Assembly: GCA_017562135.1 (NCBI GenBank)
Contig: QEYB01000625.1
Location: 434,001 to 498,000, forward strand
Direction: 5' to 3'
Length of the DNA: 64,000 nucleotides
Origin: Dipylidium caninum
Taxonomy: Eukaryota > Platyhelminthes > Cestoda > Cyclophyllidea > Dipylidiidae
Each line of letters begins with the position of its first letter. Within the stretch, counting starts at the first letter, position 1. Below are positions 36,201 through 48,800 of the stretch, one piece after another. The translations under genes were made by a program, and so were the position numbers. The notes below the pieces were generated by a model. The model saw only the letters and a program-made list of their open reading frames with translations, ran no database searches and had not been told where the DNA came from.

Positions 36201-36950
36201 CTTTTTACTAATCTGTGCATTTATGGTGTAACATTTGAAGAGGCGTTGACACGATTAATGTATTTGTTCTAGTGTATTTACCAGCTGAAGTAATTAAATA
36301 TGTGTTTATTTGAAGCCTATCCGATGTGATTTCACAATTCATGCATCGCGTGTTTACACCTGACAAGTAATTCACAAATTATTTCAGACCCTTCAGGAGG
36401 CCTCCACATTTCCTGTTCCTTGCAAAGCAGGAAAGAGGGAGAGGGGGCAGGTCCCTCCTCATCGTCAGCCTCCTCCATTCTCCGTCCGCTTAATGCAGTC
36501 TCGACATGAGAGATGAGACGGGGGAAAGTCGGATTCGGTAAACTCTCACCACACCCCCCAGCGGTCCCATTCGCACGTGTTGCTTTCCTCAAGGTCAAGT
36601 GACGCAGTTACCAGTTTCACTCATTGCTATTATTATTTTTTAAGCTATTTTATCCCATTGGTGTAGGTGGGGGGGTGGAGGGGAAGTGTTGGCATTTTTT
36701 AATCCGATGTTCGCTTCCCCACTCGCAAGAACGCCTTAAATGTAACGAAGGGTACTACGCGTGAATTAAAATCAACTTACTGCGCATTTCCAAATACCTA
36801 CACCACTGAGCTATCGAAATCCCCTTCTCGGTTGCCTTGAAATTTGAGGGAAAGACACTTCCCCATGCGAGAGGTCGGCATACTGATGGATGAGACAAGC
36901 AGCCCCCCATCACACCCAATTCCCATCTCATCCGATGAATATTGTGCAGT
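30216..36950. other. Intergenic region after DOP1, no supported gene
   Basis: It begins with the DOP1 3' UTR; no AATAAA was found within the first several hundred bases (the nearest noticed is about 32008). Open frames of up to 127 codons on either strand are within chance for this length and show neither known domains nor consistent splice sites. The 33.5-36.2 kb part is G+C-richer. No tRNA or rRNA was recognised. Confidence 0.6.
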
Positions 36951-37041
36951 TTTTTACTTTTTTAATGCATTTCTCAAATCATCGCCTCATGTGTGCGTGT
37001 GTTTTCTCCTTCAACTCTCTGTCTAATCACGTCTGAATCAC

Positions 37042-37047
37042 TTTATT
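37042..37047 (-). terminator. AATAAA polyadenylation signal for ILP-A
   Basis: A perfect AATAAA on the minus strand, about 205 bp beyond the ILP-A stop codon. Confidence 0.5.
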
Positions 37048-37252
37048 CGATTCTAAATGCAGTGCAGATTGGCACATTATAGTAGGAGAGGTTTTGTACA
37101 ACGGAGGGGCCTTTAAAGATCTATACAAATGCGCGATAGTTTGTGGAGGAAAAGTGATTGTCGAACACGGCTTTTACAAAAATAAAGATTGATGACAGCA
37201 GAAGGGGGGGGAAGTCGGGGAGCGGGCCAGAAGGAGCGGTGGGGAACTCGGC

Positions 37253-38308
37253 TCAGCTCTTTGCACAGAACTGCTCCAAAAACCGTCGAGTACAACCGCG
37301 ACAGCAGCACTCCGTGACGATGGTGTAGGGTTCATATCGAAGGTAGATGGAACACAAGTCGTCGTACTTCCTTCCACGACTCTTAATTGGACTGTACAAA
37401 GATGTGGGTCGACCTAATAATAGTCAAAGACCAAAATGAGGCAGATTGTGCTTTTCCTCCCTTTTTGTTCCAACTAATAGCCGGTGCAGCTCTTTAAAGT
37501 TTTGTTTAAAAAAAATAAATAAAGGAAAACTTTTTATGCACTAATCGTTCATCCTGTTGACCTTGTGAGGTCAAAAAATTTCATAATCTGAACGTGAATG
37601 CGTTGACTTCATAACCGCTCGAAACTCCTTTTTAGCTCCCTCCCGTCACTCTGCATGTACTGAACCTAGCCTAACCAAATCCCTGTTTGTGATAACCTCT
37701 TCCACAGCGATTGATGGTAAAGACTATCCATGCGCAAACTGAGGGTGGGTAAATAAGCATTCAGGTAACGGTGAGGAGTTTCGGTTAACCAAAATAGTAA
37801 AACCGTTGACATATTTGTGAAGAATCAGTGATTGTTGTGACCATTCTCCTTCGGGCCTAATCGTGTTTGACTGCTGACCTGAGAACGCTGACTCCTCGCC
37901 CCCACTCAAGGCGCTCGGAAGTGGGACGGGAGAGGAGTGGAAGGGGTGGGGAAAGAGTTCTTACCCAATCGAAGCCCCCGTTTGACACGTGGACCTCTTT
38001 CGTAGGGGGAGAATGTCCCCCGATCTCCGCACTGCATCTTTAAATTGACAATCAACTGATAACCACACATTATTCGTCTTTGGGTCGGAGCTGACGTTCC
38101 TCCTCTCCACCTCCAAACTCGTCGTACCCGCCGATTTTTGATCCACAGAGCCAGTTATATTCGAAGTAGTCACCAGCGGAAGGGTCAGTAAGAGGGCGAC
38201 AATGAGGAGTAGGTTGGCGAGGGTGATGTTGATATTGACAAGACTTGAATGGACGGCGGCGGGTGAGTCGGCCAGGTCGAAGGGAGGGTGGTGGAGGAGA
38301 CGAGGCAT
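37253..38308 (-). CDS. Insulin-like peptide precursor ILP-A
   Basis: Secreted hormone of the insulin family. On the minus strand: ATG at 38308, a hydrophobic core (ANLLLIVALLLTLPLV, residues 31-46), B domain RRIMCGYQLIV to CGDRGTFSPY (Cys 69 and 81, the insulin spacing of 11), a basic C peptide with RVKR and GRK sites, then an A domain YDDLC...YLRYEP...ECCCRGC...QFC ending AKS and TGA (37253-37255). Proposed segments: 38128-38308, 37965-38090, 37253-37413, giving 155 residues. The intron 37414-37964 (gtaaga to attattag) is phase 1 in the C peptide. The signal-peptide frame and the B-domain frame differ; either a 37-nt intron (38091-38127) or a one-base indel joins them. The A and B domains are secure; the join is not. 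Confidence 0.88.
38091..38127 (-). other. Putative 37-nt micro-intron in ILP-A
   Basis: On the minus strand it runs from GG then gtacga to gtcag then CTCC. Removing it joins the signal-peptide frame to the B-domain frame in phase 1 and gives a precursor of 155 residues, close to the 159 of ILP-B. Against it: there is no pyrimidine tract before the acceptor. The alternative is a single extra base between about 38071 and 38155. Confidence 0.45.
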
Positions 38309-38374
38309 ACTCGAGAGCAGGGAGCTCGGTCAGATGAGGGCTCTAGCACCGTTGGTTCGTGGTGAAGAGGTTGC

Positions 38375-38380
38375 TTTATA
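38375..38380 (-). promoter_or_regulatory. TATA box of ILP-A
   Basis: TATAAA on the minus strand (context ccactataaagc), 67 bp upstream of the ATG. A start site about 30 bp downstream would leave a short leader of roughly 35-40 nt. Confidence 0.55.
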
Positions 38381-38414
38381 GTGGCGACGAATTCGCCTTC
38401 AATCTGCCCCACAA

Positions 38415-38422
38415 CCAATCAC
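38415..38422 (-). promoter_or_regulatory. CCAATCAC motif upstream of ILP-A TATA box
   Basis: CCAATCAC on the + strand (GTGATTGG on the coding strand), 34 bp upstream of the TATA box. The same 8-mer sits 22 bp upstream of the ILP-B TATA box. Confidence 0.45.
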
Positions 38423-38440
38423 TTCGGACTGGGGCGAAAA

Positions 38441-38533
38441 GTGCGTACGTGTGCGCCTGCGCAGATGCGCGTGTGCGTGCGTACGCGCCAGCCTAACTAC
38501 GTGCGTGCGTATCTGCGTGCTTGTGCGCACGTG
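38441..38533. repeat. Alternating GT/GC tract upstream of ILP-A promoter
   Basis: About 90 bp of mostly alternating purine-pyrimidine steps (gtgcgtacgtgtgcgc and similar), immediately upstream of the CCAATCAC motif. Such tracts can adopt Z-DNA and are length-unstable. A CT-rich tract follows at 38588-38630. Confidence 0.8.
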
Positions 38534-38587
38534 GGCCTTCCGTCCTTGCTGCTTCATGCAATGAGGCGATGGAATTGCGGTGGAATA

Positions 38588-38630
38588 GGTCTCTCTTCTC
38601 TCTCTCATCCTCTCTTTCTCTCTCCCTCCC
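38588..38630. repeat. CT-rich polypyrimidine tract
   Basis: Runs of tctctc on the + strand, just beyond the GT/GC tract upstream of ILP-A. Confidence 0.75.
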
Positions 38631-38639
38631 AAAGTGCCA

Positions 38640-41600
38640 GAGGTGACTGACTCCAACGAGAAATTAGCGCCTATCATCTCTTGTCATATTGATTGAAGGA
38701 TTATAATCTTCTTCAAAGTTGATTTATTTAACAAATCTGTCTAATGTGAGATGAATAAACTCACTAATTTTACGCCCTGTTTTGTATAATGTCGCATGCT
38801 TCATGAGTAGTATGCGACAATTAGGAGGTGGAAGGATGTGAAGCCAAACTCGATCGTTATAATCTCATTGCCTGCAGCTCAGGCGGTCTAGTGGCCCCTT
38901 CTCAATGACAACAAGCATTCTGTGATGTCACTTATATCTCTATCATCATTGCACTACAGTTAACGGGTTCTTTTGTAAATACGAAGAAATCCTCGGCCCA
39001 TTCCTGCTCTCCCATTCCCTCTTCCACTTTCGTTTTATCGGTTACTTCTTCCAAGAAGACTACTTGCTTTCACCACCGGTAAGAGAACTCTGCTACATCC
39101 GAATGTCTTATTTGGTTAAATTAAAGGTGTCTTAGGAGTGAGGGGGGCGAGTTAAGAGTTGGGACCGCGGTTACCCGCCGTCCACTACACCGACCGCATC
39201 GCGATGGTAGTAGGGGAATTAAGATGCAAAGGTGATCCGATGAATGGATCTTGTTGTAGAAAAGTCAGGCCACTGAGGGAGATATAGAGGTTTTGCATTA
39301 ATCCGTTGACACTTTGCCTGCGAGGGGATGTCTAAGCATAAATTAAAGCTAAATTTTCCCAAAAAATATGCATTCACCCGCAGGCAGGTGGACTTGTTTA
39401 CTTGCCAATGACAAAACATGACAGAAAGACGTTGTAATCACGCTACCCGCTGATTTTGAGCCTAGATAGTCGAGAAAATGAAATGCAAGACAAAACATAA
39501 CAAAAAAGAATCAACAACAAATTATTTGTGTATGTGTGTGTGTACGTAGGTTGAAAATGCCTCGGCAAAAATGCGTAGACGATCTTGACGGTATTCAAGT
39601 TTAAATTGTCCAAGTTGGACAATAAGAGAAAAAAAGATGAGGTTCACCTCGCGAAAACAACGCTATTCCACAAAATTAGAAGTGAGTTTGACGTCAGTGT
39701 TGCAGTGTTGGAGGAGAAAAAGGGGATGAAGGCAGACGTCACTTGACACCGCAACATTGCCCACAATCTTCGCCATCTCCACGATCTCGTGTGCATTTGG
39801 CACGTCAACACAACCACCATTTCTACGAATAATCTGATGGTCGTTTTAGTGGCAAACAAACAAACACTCCGTGAGGTGTGGGTTCGTTTTGTGACTTAAT
39901 AATCAGACGTAAGAAAGGCAAAACACCTTCAAATTATGAGAATTAGACAAGCAGTCAGAGAGTGGAGGAGGCTAGTGAAAAAAGGGAATACAAATAGAAA
40001 CTCTTTACCTTTCAGTCAATATAAATGTACCCACCCCAGGTTTTATGAATGGAGCTGAACAAGAAGTGAATGTAGAGTGAGTGGAGACATCGGAAGTAGA
40101 AGAGATGTATGCGAGACGATGAGAAGGGTCGAAATGAATTGGAGCAGAGTGCAGTGGAGAGGTTGGAGTTCGAATTTGCCCCCATGCCAAGCATCACCTC
40201 GTGAGCAGAGAGGAATGAGTCCAGTCGACAAGACGTCCCAATTGACGGTTTGAAGGCTCCCGACATGATTACCGTCTTCCTTAGTTGAGACGCCGAGTGA
40301 TGTGAAGCGGTGTGTTAGCAATCGTCGGGGCGATCTAAGCTACTTCAGCCTGTAAAAATAGCAACAGGCACCCACTCGGTCTGATGTGGGCGGGGAGCGT
40401 CTCGTCAGCGATCGTCGCCTACTTTCTGTAAAGTGGGAGAAAGCGAGATGTTTTACAGTGGACCAACACGGAGTTGATATATGAAAAAATCGCGATTTAT
40501 GCCCTCGGTTTCATGTTTCGTTCTGCTCACAATGTCATGAAGGTCAGAAAGTGATGCTGAGTTGATGCTTTCCGGGTTAACAATCGTCATCAAGACGGTG
40601 TGGACGTGTGAGGAACGAGCGTTTTTAGGACCCAGAACCGGAGTCGAATTGGTCCCAGGCTTACGGACTTCGAGGTGCCCCCCACTGCGTCGCATGTCTT
40701 ACTCGTCCTCCACCGGTAGGTGGGGAATTCGAGAGAACGGCAGTCAAATCTCCTTTCCTCCGGTGGAGAGGAGGGGGCTAAGGGTGCGGGGGTGATAGAG
40801 GGGGGGGCTAAAAATCAAAGAAGACGGTTAACTTCACACCTCTTGAGGCCTTGCTACTATCTCTCGCACTCATTGATCCTGTGACACAAGTTCGTGAAGT
40901 CGCGGTACCGATGGGACGCAAAATCGCCTGTTTCCATTCAATTGGCCGACAAAGCAGCACAAAAGTTCCATGGCCTGAAGGAAGGAGATTTCAGCACTTA
41001 TCCTCTCGTGTACCGATAAAGTCGAGGTCCTACGATTGCGCGGAGAATGAGCGGCCCCGGGAAATCGAAAGTCCTCCACTAACCGGCCTTCCAACTCCCG
41101 GTCCACAATGAGAATGCCCGGGGGCGAGGTACTGAAGGCACTTTGGCGTTGCAAAGCCACCTCTCTGAAGACAAACTTCATTCCTCCATTTTATTATTTA
41201 TTTTGTGAAGAAAACCTATGCAGAAACATATAGCCCATAAAATTAAGTTAAATCAGCAGCAACGAGATTAGGCCAGATTTAGTAAAAACAGCGCCACGTA
41301 ATACGATTCAACTTTTACAAAAGTAAATAATGAGAAAACACAAGCGTCAACAATCTCGATTAACTTCCCGAATAGCCATTTTTCCGGCGCCTTATTTTTC
41401 CTCCTTTTTTATTTGTTTTTCATCAACATTCGTCTGAAAATGCAAAACTCACTGTTGTTGGTCTATTTTCCTTCTGGTGTTTGCCTTCCAATCAGCCTGG
41501 CAAGTCAACTCGGCGAAATAGCCTTCATTTCGCCTAACTCCGTTAATTATTTTGCCTACGTAAATTAGTGTAAAGCCCACTTTTAAAATAGCCAGCGGGG

Positions 41601-44600
41601 GTTTGTTATAAAAGTGCCAAAAGTCATTCAAAATACGTGGGCTAATTATACAGTTAGGCGGTGATTTATTGTTACTAAGTGCTGCCTAAAGTAGCCTGTG
41701 TACCAAAAACACCTTGGGACGCGGTATCTTGAGCATCCTTAATAATGGCTCCCTTCTGGCCGTAATTAGCCTCTATGGAGGTGTTCGTCATGCGGACTTC
41801 AACGCTGCCTGGGCCCCCAGGATCAGAATGGCCGGCCTTGACGACGGAGTAGTAGGAGGCGGTGGGACGAACTACTTTCCAGGGCAGGAAAATGCTAGGG
41901 AAGTTGAGCATTACCTCGTAAACTGTAATCAAGTGAATGTTGAGGTAAGACCAGGCTTCGCCAGGCGGAAGACAGCACGATGGTTGAAGGAGAATTAATA
42001 ACTGCTGGCCGGAATATGGCCCTTACGGTTGGAGGGTCAAAAGGCAGGCTGCAAACGAGGTTGTTGACTTTGTTATTATCAGGTTAACTACCACATTCCC
42101 GGTAATGGAAAACACAAGCTTGTCAAGTGACGGCGATTCCATGCCACTGATAATTCAAATCGACTATAAGTGGTGAGCGAAGAGAAGCAATACATTATCT
42201 TCGCTGTACTTCATCCTTTTGTGAAGGTGCTGAAATTGGTACGTAGAATACCCGTGAGGCTGGTGATAATACTCCTTACTGAGTAATAATGGTTCCTCAC
42301 CTCCCTCAAATGGGAAAGAAGGCAGTGGACAACCGATGAACGGGACAGGAGCTCAAATACTCCACCATGTACTCTTATTGCTGAGAATAAAGTAAAACAA
42401 GAGGGAATTGAAGAAGAAGAGGAATTCCGCCTCTGGGTTGGACGGATCCCGCCAATGACCCAATCTTTCCACAAAGTGTACAAATTAAGACTGAAGTAGT
42501 TGGTGCTTCCAGGCCTCGCCAGTACGGTGATGGCAATAAGAGAAAGATGAGGCATGAGACTGTAGGATGATAGGCCGGTGAAGAGTTTGTCGTTGGCATT
42601 GTGGGAAATTGGTCCCACCGAATATAGTCGTATTGATTACCTTAAGTTATTACGGAATAAGAATTTAAAACCTCAAGTTTAATTATTTCGTATTGTGAAG
42701 GGGTGAAAATGATTAGTGGCCACTCACAACGGCGTCTATTGATGCATTTTGAGGTGGAATGAGAAGTAGGACCATTCACGAGGACCGTATGGACTGCCTT
42801 CACTTTCCCCCTGCGCAATTGACTGGCGTATAAGGCGATGTGGAGGTGTGCCAAGAGCCATCTGATGGTGGCGGGGGGGGGGGGCGGAAATGCACACTTT
42901 CTCACCATCCAGTGAATTAGATCCCAGGGTATTGAGGGACCCCGGCAGCACTAAGATGGAATCGCACGACCATGACTTAATTTGAGTGGTGCCAGGACTC
43001 CAAGTTACCTGGCTACTTCACTCACTAGGGTTAAGACTTCAGGCGCATTGCCTACGCGGAGAAATGCTTCATGTCAGGTCCGGTTTGTAATGTAAATCTA
43101 CGTCAACTACTCAGTAAAACCCCAGGTTTGAGTTCCAGGCGGACGAGTAGATGAGAACTGAAGACGTCAGACAGTCCGCTCTGCGAAGATCTGCGAAACA
43201 CTCAGGGTCGGCTGAGAGCATCTCGTCGGTCTAAACATGGACAACCCGGCAGACTAGGCAAGCTTTGGGAGACACCTCGAGCTTTGGATCCACGAAGTAA
43301 ACTCGAATTCTGGGGCCAGAAGATATAAAAGTACACCGATTCTCGAGTTATCTGGGTTCCTTGGCCCATGAGGAATCAACTCGACCGACTCTATTGTCCA
43401 GTTTGGCTGGAAGACTTCGTTTGAGGGTTGGCGAATTTTGTGCATTAACACTGCCTCTGTAGGCTCCGAAAACAGCAAAAAACCTTCTCTTCACTAATCC
43501 ACGGGAATCGTTCAACCTTACGCAATGCAAAACCACTGTTTCGGCGTGGAAGGTACTTTTAGACAGACTCTTCTAGGGATTTTCAGATCATCGCGGTTGA
43601 GCTTTCATCTTCATTCATTTGGTCAAAACACGTACTGTATCCATTTAAGTACAAAATGAATCTCACGAAGGCTGCTAGGCCACGGAAAAACCCAACTATA
43701 CTTTTGATAGAAAGTTGGTCTACCACGCCAAAATGCACCAGAACTCGAGTTTTCGAATATCCACAACTGACCAAATTACATTATCGTTCTTAATTCACAT
43801 TGTTCCAATCCACAACGACAAGTTGACTGTTCCGGTCAGTCACCTTTATTAATGATAATTTTTTAATCACTTGGACACTATCCTTGATAATTGCGTAGAC
43901 AACTTTTAAATTTTTCCCCGAAAATGGTCAGATAAACAACGACTTCAGTGGTCTTCACCTGTGGGAAACTGCAAGTAATCGCCACTACCGCCGGTGTTGA
44001 GGCACCGGAGGGAAATCATCCTCTCCCACACAAGCCACATTCGGACGCAAGAGTTCTTTTATTGTTGCCATAAAGGAGGCGCTAAGAGGGCCAGAGGCCG
44101 AGGCGAAAGACGTGGCTTAGCCACCATAACCGAAAAGTACTGCCCGGGCCCGAGTTAATAACAAAGGAGGAGGATGTTACAGGTGGACCGGCTGATAGCC
44201 AGGCCGTTGGAGCGTATTACCGTAGGGATAGACGCCGTCCGGCGTCTGCGGCATTTATTGTCCCATTATCGCGGCCATGTGTTCAAAGCGGTTTTTGTTC
44301 ACACATCAGGACATGCACAAATAAACCTAAATACACACAAAAATGAAGAAGACGTTGGCGAGGAATGAGAGAAACTTTGAAGAAAAGTCCATAATTTGGG
44401 ACTGCGCTTTTATGCGCCAACCTAAGGCAAGAGGAGGATAATTAGAGCATCCGTGAAGGTTCACAAGTCCTCATGGCCGAAGTCCGTTTGTTCCACGTGG
44501 TAGTCAGTGTTTGTAGCTCTCTGTAGACTGTTCAAAGCCCAACTTCGTCTTTGTCAACTTAGCCACTTAATGCATGGTAGTCCACTGCCTCCAATCTCAA

Positions 44601-45600
44601 GACATCTATCGGGGCCTGCCTTCACTGCCCCGACTTCGCCTCGAGATTTTTTGCATTTCCTCCTCCCTTCTAACTGCGCCTCGAGGCAAAACAATGTCCA
44701 ATCGCAGCTCTTTCTCCCCACTTTTGTCCCAAATATGAAATTTTGGGACTATTTTTCTGTTTTTATCCAGTCACCTATAATAAGGGTCTGGAAGTGGCGT
44801 AGAAGTCGTGTGGTCGAGTGAATTCACCACTCAAGCCGTCCAGCTTATCCGGGAAGCAGACGCGTGTGACAAGAGAGTTTGACAGGTTACACGCATCCTG
44901 CAAGTAAGCCTAACTTCGAAGGAGGAAGGAGGCTTGGGCAGTGTCAGTCCACTGCCACTTGTACCCTACCCTGATGTAACAAAGGAGAAGATTGTGATGC
45001 GGAATAAACACTACCGCATTTGATATTTTAATTTACTGTAGCCCCTCCAGGCACTCAATCACCACGGATTGTGGCAGGTATATGGGCCGAGGGACACGAT
45101 GAGGCCTTACTTTTGCAGAAATAACTGCCAAGCGGTCAGCAATCGACTCTCAGAAGGATTATTTTGATTCCCTGCTGCTCTCTCCGGAGTGGCAGTGATC
45201 GAGTTCTTCGGCCGATAAGGCCCAACACAAGTTTAGACGATACCAAAAAGACTCCCAGATTTAACAACTCATCCGTCAAACTGATCGGGTTGGAGTCAAT
45301 TGTTAAACAGCATTTCCACTGTGATTGTGGCCAGTCTAATGAGTTCATCAGAGTAGGCAACTTCGTGGCAGTAAATCAACATGACATTGTCGGAATTGCA
45401 TTAGTCACATGAGCCTCAAATATTACATGGACGTGCAAGGTTATGGGGGAAATCCGAGGAAGGTGGGGGGAGGGGGGCCCACCTAAAGATCACTCCTTTA
45501 TGTAAACAGAGTCACAAACAAACAAATAGGCACACTACCTTACAAATTCACTGTCGCGTAGTCCAGTAGGTCCCACTAAAGTGACTTAAAAGTTGGAAGT
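38640..45600. other. Intergenic, no supported gene
   Basis: It contains a short TG repeat (39527-39546) and a run of 12 G (42873-42884). Open frames of up to 135 codons exist on the minus strand (e.g. 42211-42618) but show no domain, no insulin-type cysteine pattern and no splice support. I searched by eye for a third ILP A domain (CC-x3-C-x8-C) on both strands and found none. Confidence 0.55.
42873..42884. repeat. Run of 12 G
   Basis: A homopolymer within gtggcgg...gcgg. The length call in such runs is unreliable. Confidence 0.8.
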
Positions 45601-45613
45601 TGGAGGACGAGGC

Positions 45614-45632
45614 GGGGCGGGGCGGGGTGGGG
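45614..45632 (+). other. Perfect G-quadruplex motif
   Basis: Four runs of four G separated by single bases (C, C, T). This is the tightest class of intramolecular G4 motif. No gene lies close to it. Confidence 0.85.
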
Positions 45633-45713
45633 CCGAGGGACAAAGGAGCGGAGGTGGAATTTCATTTGCACCATTCGACGGGCCAGAGATGGGGTGGTTA
45701 AAGCAGTTGAGTG

Positions 45714-45860
45714 AAGGAGGAGGAGGAGGAGGATGAGGAGAGGACTACGCGACATGTCTGTAGGCCTGGAAATCACTCAAGCGAGACGAGGTCTTTAGTA
45801 TTTACCACCACCACCACCACCACAAACATACACACATACATACATACATACATACATACC
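45714..45860. repeat. Microsatellite cluster: GGA, CAC and CATA repeats
   Basis: Three simple repeats in a row: (GGA)n at 45714-45740, (CAC)n at about 45805-45823 and (CATA)n at about 45824-45859. The GGA tract creates a leucine-rich open frame on the other strand, which I do not call. Confidence 0.85.
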
Positions 45861-48800
45861 AAAATAAGGCTTTATTTGCGTCGTGTACTTCGTTACTGTA
45901 GTCGTGGGTGTTGTGGTGACAACTGCGTAGTCTCGTCGACAGAGGCGTTGGCTATCACAATCACCCACTCTCCGACCGAGGGTAGAAGGCGCATCTGAAG
46001 GAAGAGGACCTTAATTAATCCGCTGCACTCTCTTCTCCTCCCCCTCCTCCCCCTCCTCCTCACACTTGCGTCCTCCGCCTGGCAAAGGGCATTTGCGAAG
46101 TTCTCTTCCAGTGAGCAAAAAGTAGAGGCAAAAATTAAGGTCGAAGCTCTCAATACAACTTGATTCAGGTGGGGATACAGGCTTTATGTGTTCTCGAACT
46201 TATAGTGGAGCTTCTAGTTCTAAAGTCCATGTACTAAAGGAAGTATCTAAAACGGATAAGACATGCATTGTCAGATGTCAGCACCGTAAAGTAGCTGACA
46301 GGTAGAGCTTTGATGTCACCGAATGCGTAGTCTTGTGTGGCCTCAAACCTTCTACCTTGTTTGAACTGAGTGTGGGATTGTTGTTACAAAATAACTTCCA
46401 GCTTCAAGGTTGGAATAACGACTCTAATAGTGCTCGATGCAAGTTCGTCCTACCGGCGAACACATGCAGGAGATAGACGTAAAAAGGCAAAAATAGGTGC
46501 CACGAGTGAGCAGTTGGGTGCTGCGAGTACTTATAGCGGCACCCAACAGCCAAAAGTGGCTGATTCGAGCAAGAGGATGCGAGTGACATGAGAAGAACAT
46601 CGCCACGATACTGCGATGGTCGTAGAGCATTTGGATCAGTTCGAGCCTCCTCGTTGCTCTCCTTCGCTTGTCAGGGCTGTATAACCGTCCCATACGGTCA
46701 ACCGAAGCGCGATTTATGAAGGTTTATAAACAAGTGACGGTAATGATGATGATAATGGACATTCTGCGGTTTGTCTTGGGATAATGTAGATATCTCGAGG
46801 CCACTGCTGCCTTCTGTACGAGACTAGGAGTTAAGAGAATTAAAATGACTTGGTTGCCATTTTTGACAGCTGCATGTGTTTGGACAATCGCCTCGATACC
46901 TCCACCGCATTCTCTTTGCGTGTATTGCTGAGAATTCGGCAAGAAAAAAAGAGATTTTGACTGGTGGAGAACAAATCTGCTTGCTCATACAGGACACTAG
47001 CCACTATGATTAAGTGGCGATGTCAAGTGGATGTGAACAACGTCGAATTTTGACAGTTCCCCAATCTGAATATCGTCTCTTCACTTTGAACGACAATGAA
47101 TGAAATTGCGCAGAACGAAGCCTGTCTTCCAATTTTAGGTAAATCTCGAGTCAGTAATCAGCTCCAGTAATGCCCAAGAAGTGCCATCTACCTCCCTCAA
47201 AGAGCATCGATCCCCTACCTCCACAATGGGGTGCAGTTTCCTCTCGGTGCGGTGCCTCGAAGGGCCCAGGGTACGAAGTGCAGGGGTTATTTTTCTCAAC
47301 TTCCAGTTCAGACCCTTTATAGTCTCTCTTTTAGTAGTAGACTGTAAATGATCTTGTCTCTCTAACTTTGATAGCTTATAGGGGATTCTAAAGGAGAATT
47401 AAGAAGGCGAAACTTTTAAGAATACATGTATTTACTTCTCCGCGGGCGACATCGCATCGCATCACATCGATAATTCAACCACAGAGGCAATTAAAAGTAT
47501 CATTTTGATTGATGGTAACCTTTTAGCATCTATGCATGATGATTTTGTCTCTTTGCCAGCGCAATTTGTGACTTTTTTCGCCTTCTGGTCCCCTCTAATT
47601 TTGCCGTTTTCCGAATTGCAGCGCGACAGGTATTACTTAATTAACATAAAAGTAGCACGCTGTGTTGAATAATACTGTTTGGTAATTTTAATAAATAAAA
47701 ATCATTAGAGGCGCAGCATTACCTTCGCTAAATAACGCGAGGAGATGATGTATCATTGCTGTTATGTACTGTTAATTTATGATATAAATAACACTTAGAG
47801 AACAGCAGTAGAACCTTTAATTAACCTGTCACGTCTAAGTAAATAGGATCGCCTCTGAGAGAACCACATTTAGAGAAAATCAAGGGTGAGAAGTCTCATC
47901 ATTTGTTTACACATCTACCCATGATTCAAGGGCGTCTTAACCCAGTGGCATCCTTGAGAACACATCAGATCGGTTCTATTTTTGCCACTTATCAAACCGC
48001 ACTTTCCCTCGGAGCACAGGTGAAGGTGGAAAATTCTCCCAGGTCTCCATTCAGCCAATTCTACAATTACGGAGACTCATAACTTTGCGATCATAGTTTG
48101 TACCCCCCTTTCACCCGTGGTATTCTTATTAGCCCGAGTGCAACTTCTCAGTCGCGTCGGCCGGGGTAGCGCAGCTTCTGGGAAGCCACCGCGTTTACCT
48201 TGATCTTGCAAATTACAGCAAATGAACAAATATTACTAGGTATTGGGTAGCTTTTCCTCTGCAGAAGGTTACGGTCACTAAGAAGCCCAGAGTCAATCGT
48301 AGTTCTGGTCGAAGAAATCCTCGTAGGTCTGATTACGGCTGTCACGGACGGACGGAACAACTGAGCGACCATAGGCGTAAATGTAGATTAGCAAAAACTG
48401 AAGATTGGCGTGCTTTAAGGCTCAAGTAAGAGAAGCACCACTTTTCGTACTACGAAAATGGGTAATTTACAAGTAGGCAATTATAAGGCGTCATTGTAGG
48501 CACCTCCATCTTCGGGAAATTCATTTGGCATGAACACCCGGCCTAGGTGAGCGTAAACATGATTTTAATTTCTAAAGCGACACATTTTGACCTTACTCGT
48601 GATCTCTAAGTGACGAAATAAGGCCCCGACTTCGCTCTAGGCGGACTGGCTCGCTGTCGCCACAGTCCAGACGTTAATTCTCGTCTATGAAGGCCGAGGG
48701 TCACGTCGCCGCGCACACGCGGACGATACGAAAACCGCGCACACGCGGACGATACGAAAACTGAGGACTGGTCTACTTCCGTCTTCGACTAGACTGTGGC

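Noticed and set aside
40870..41181. Minus-strand frame containing a CC pair and a later Cys
   Set aside because: The spacing is not CC-x3-C-x8-C and there is no B-domain counterpart.
42211..42618. 135-codon open frame on the minus strand
   Set aside because: This length is expected by chance in 64 kb read in six frames. No motif was recognised and no exon partners found.
45576..45776. Minus-strand open frame with a leucine-rich, signal-like start
   Set aside because: The leucines come from the (GGA)n repeat read on the other strand. No processing sites or conserved peptide follow.
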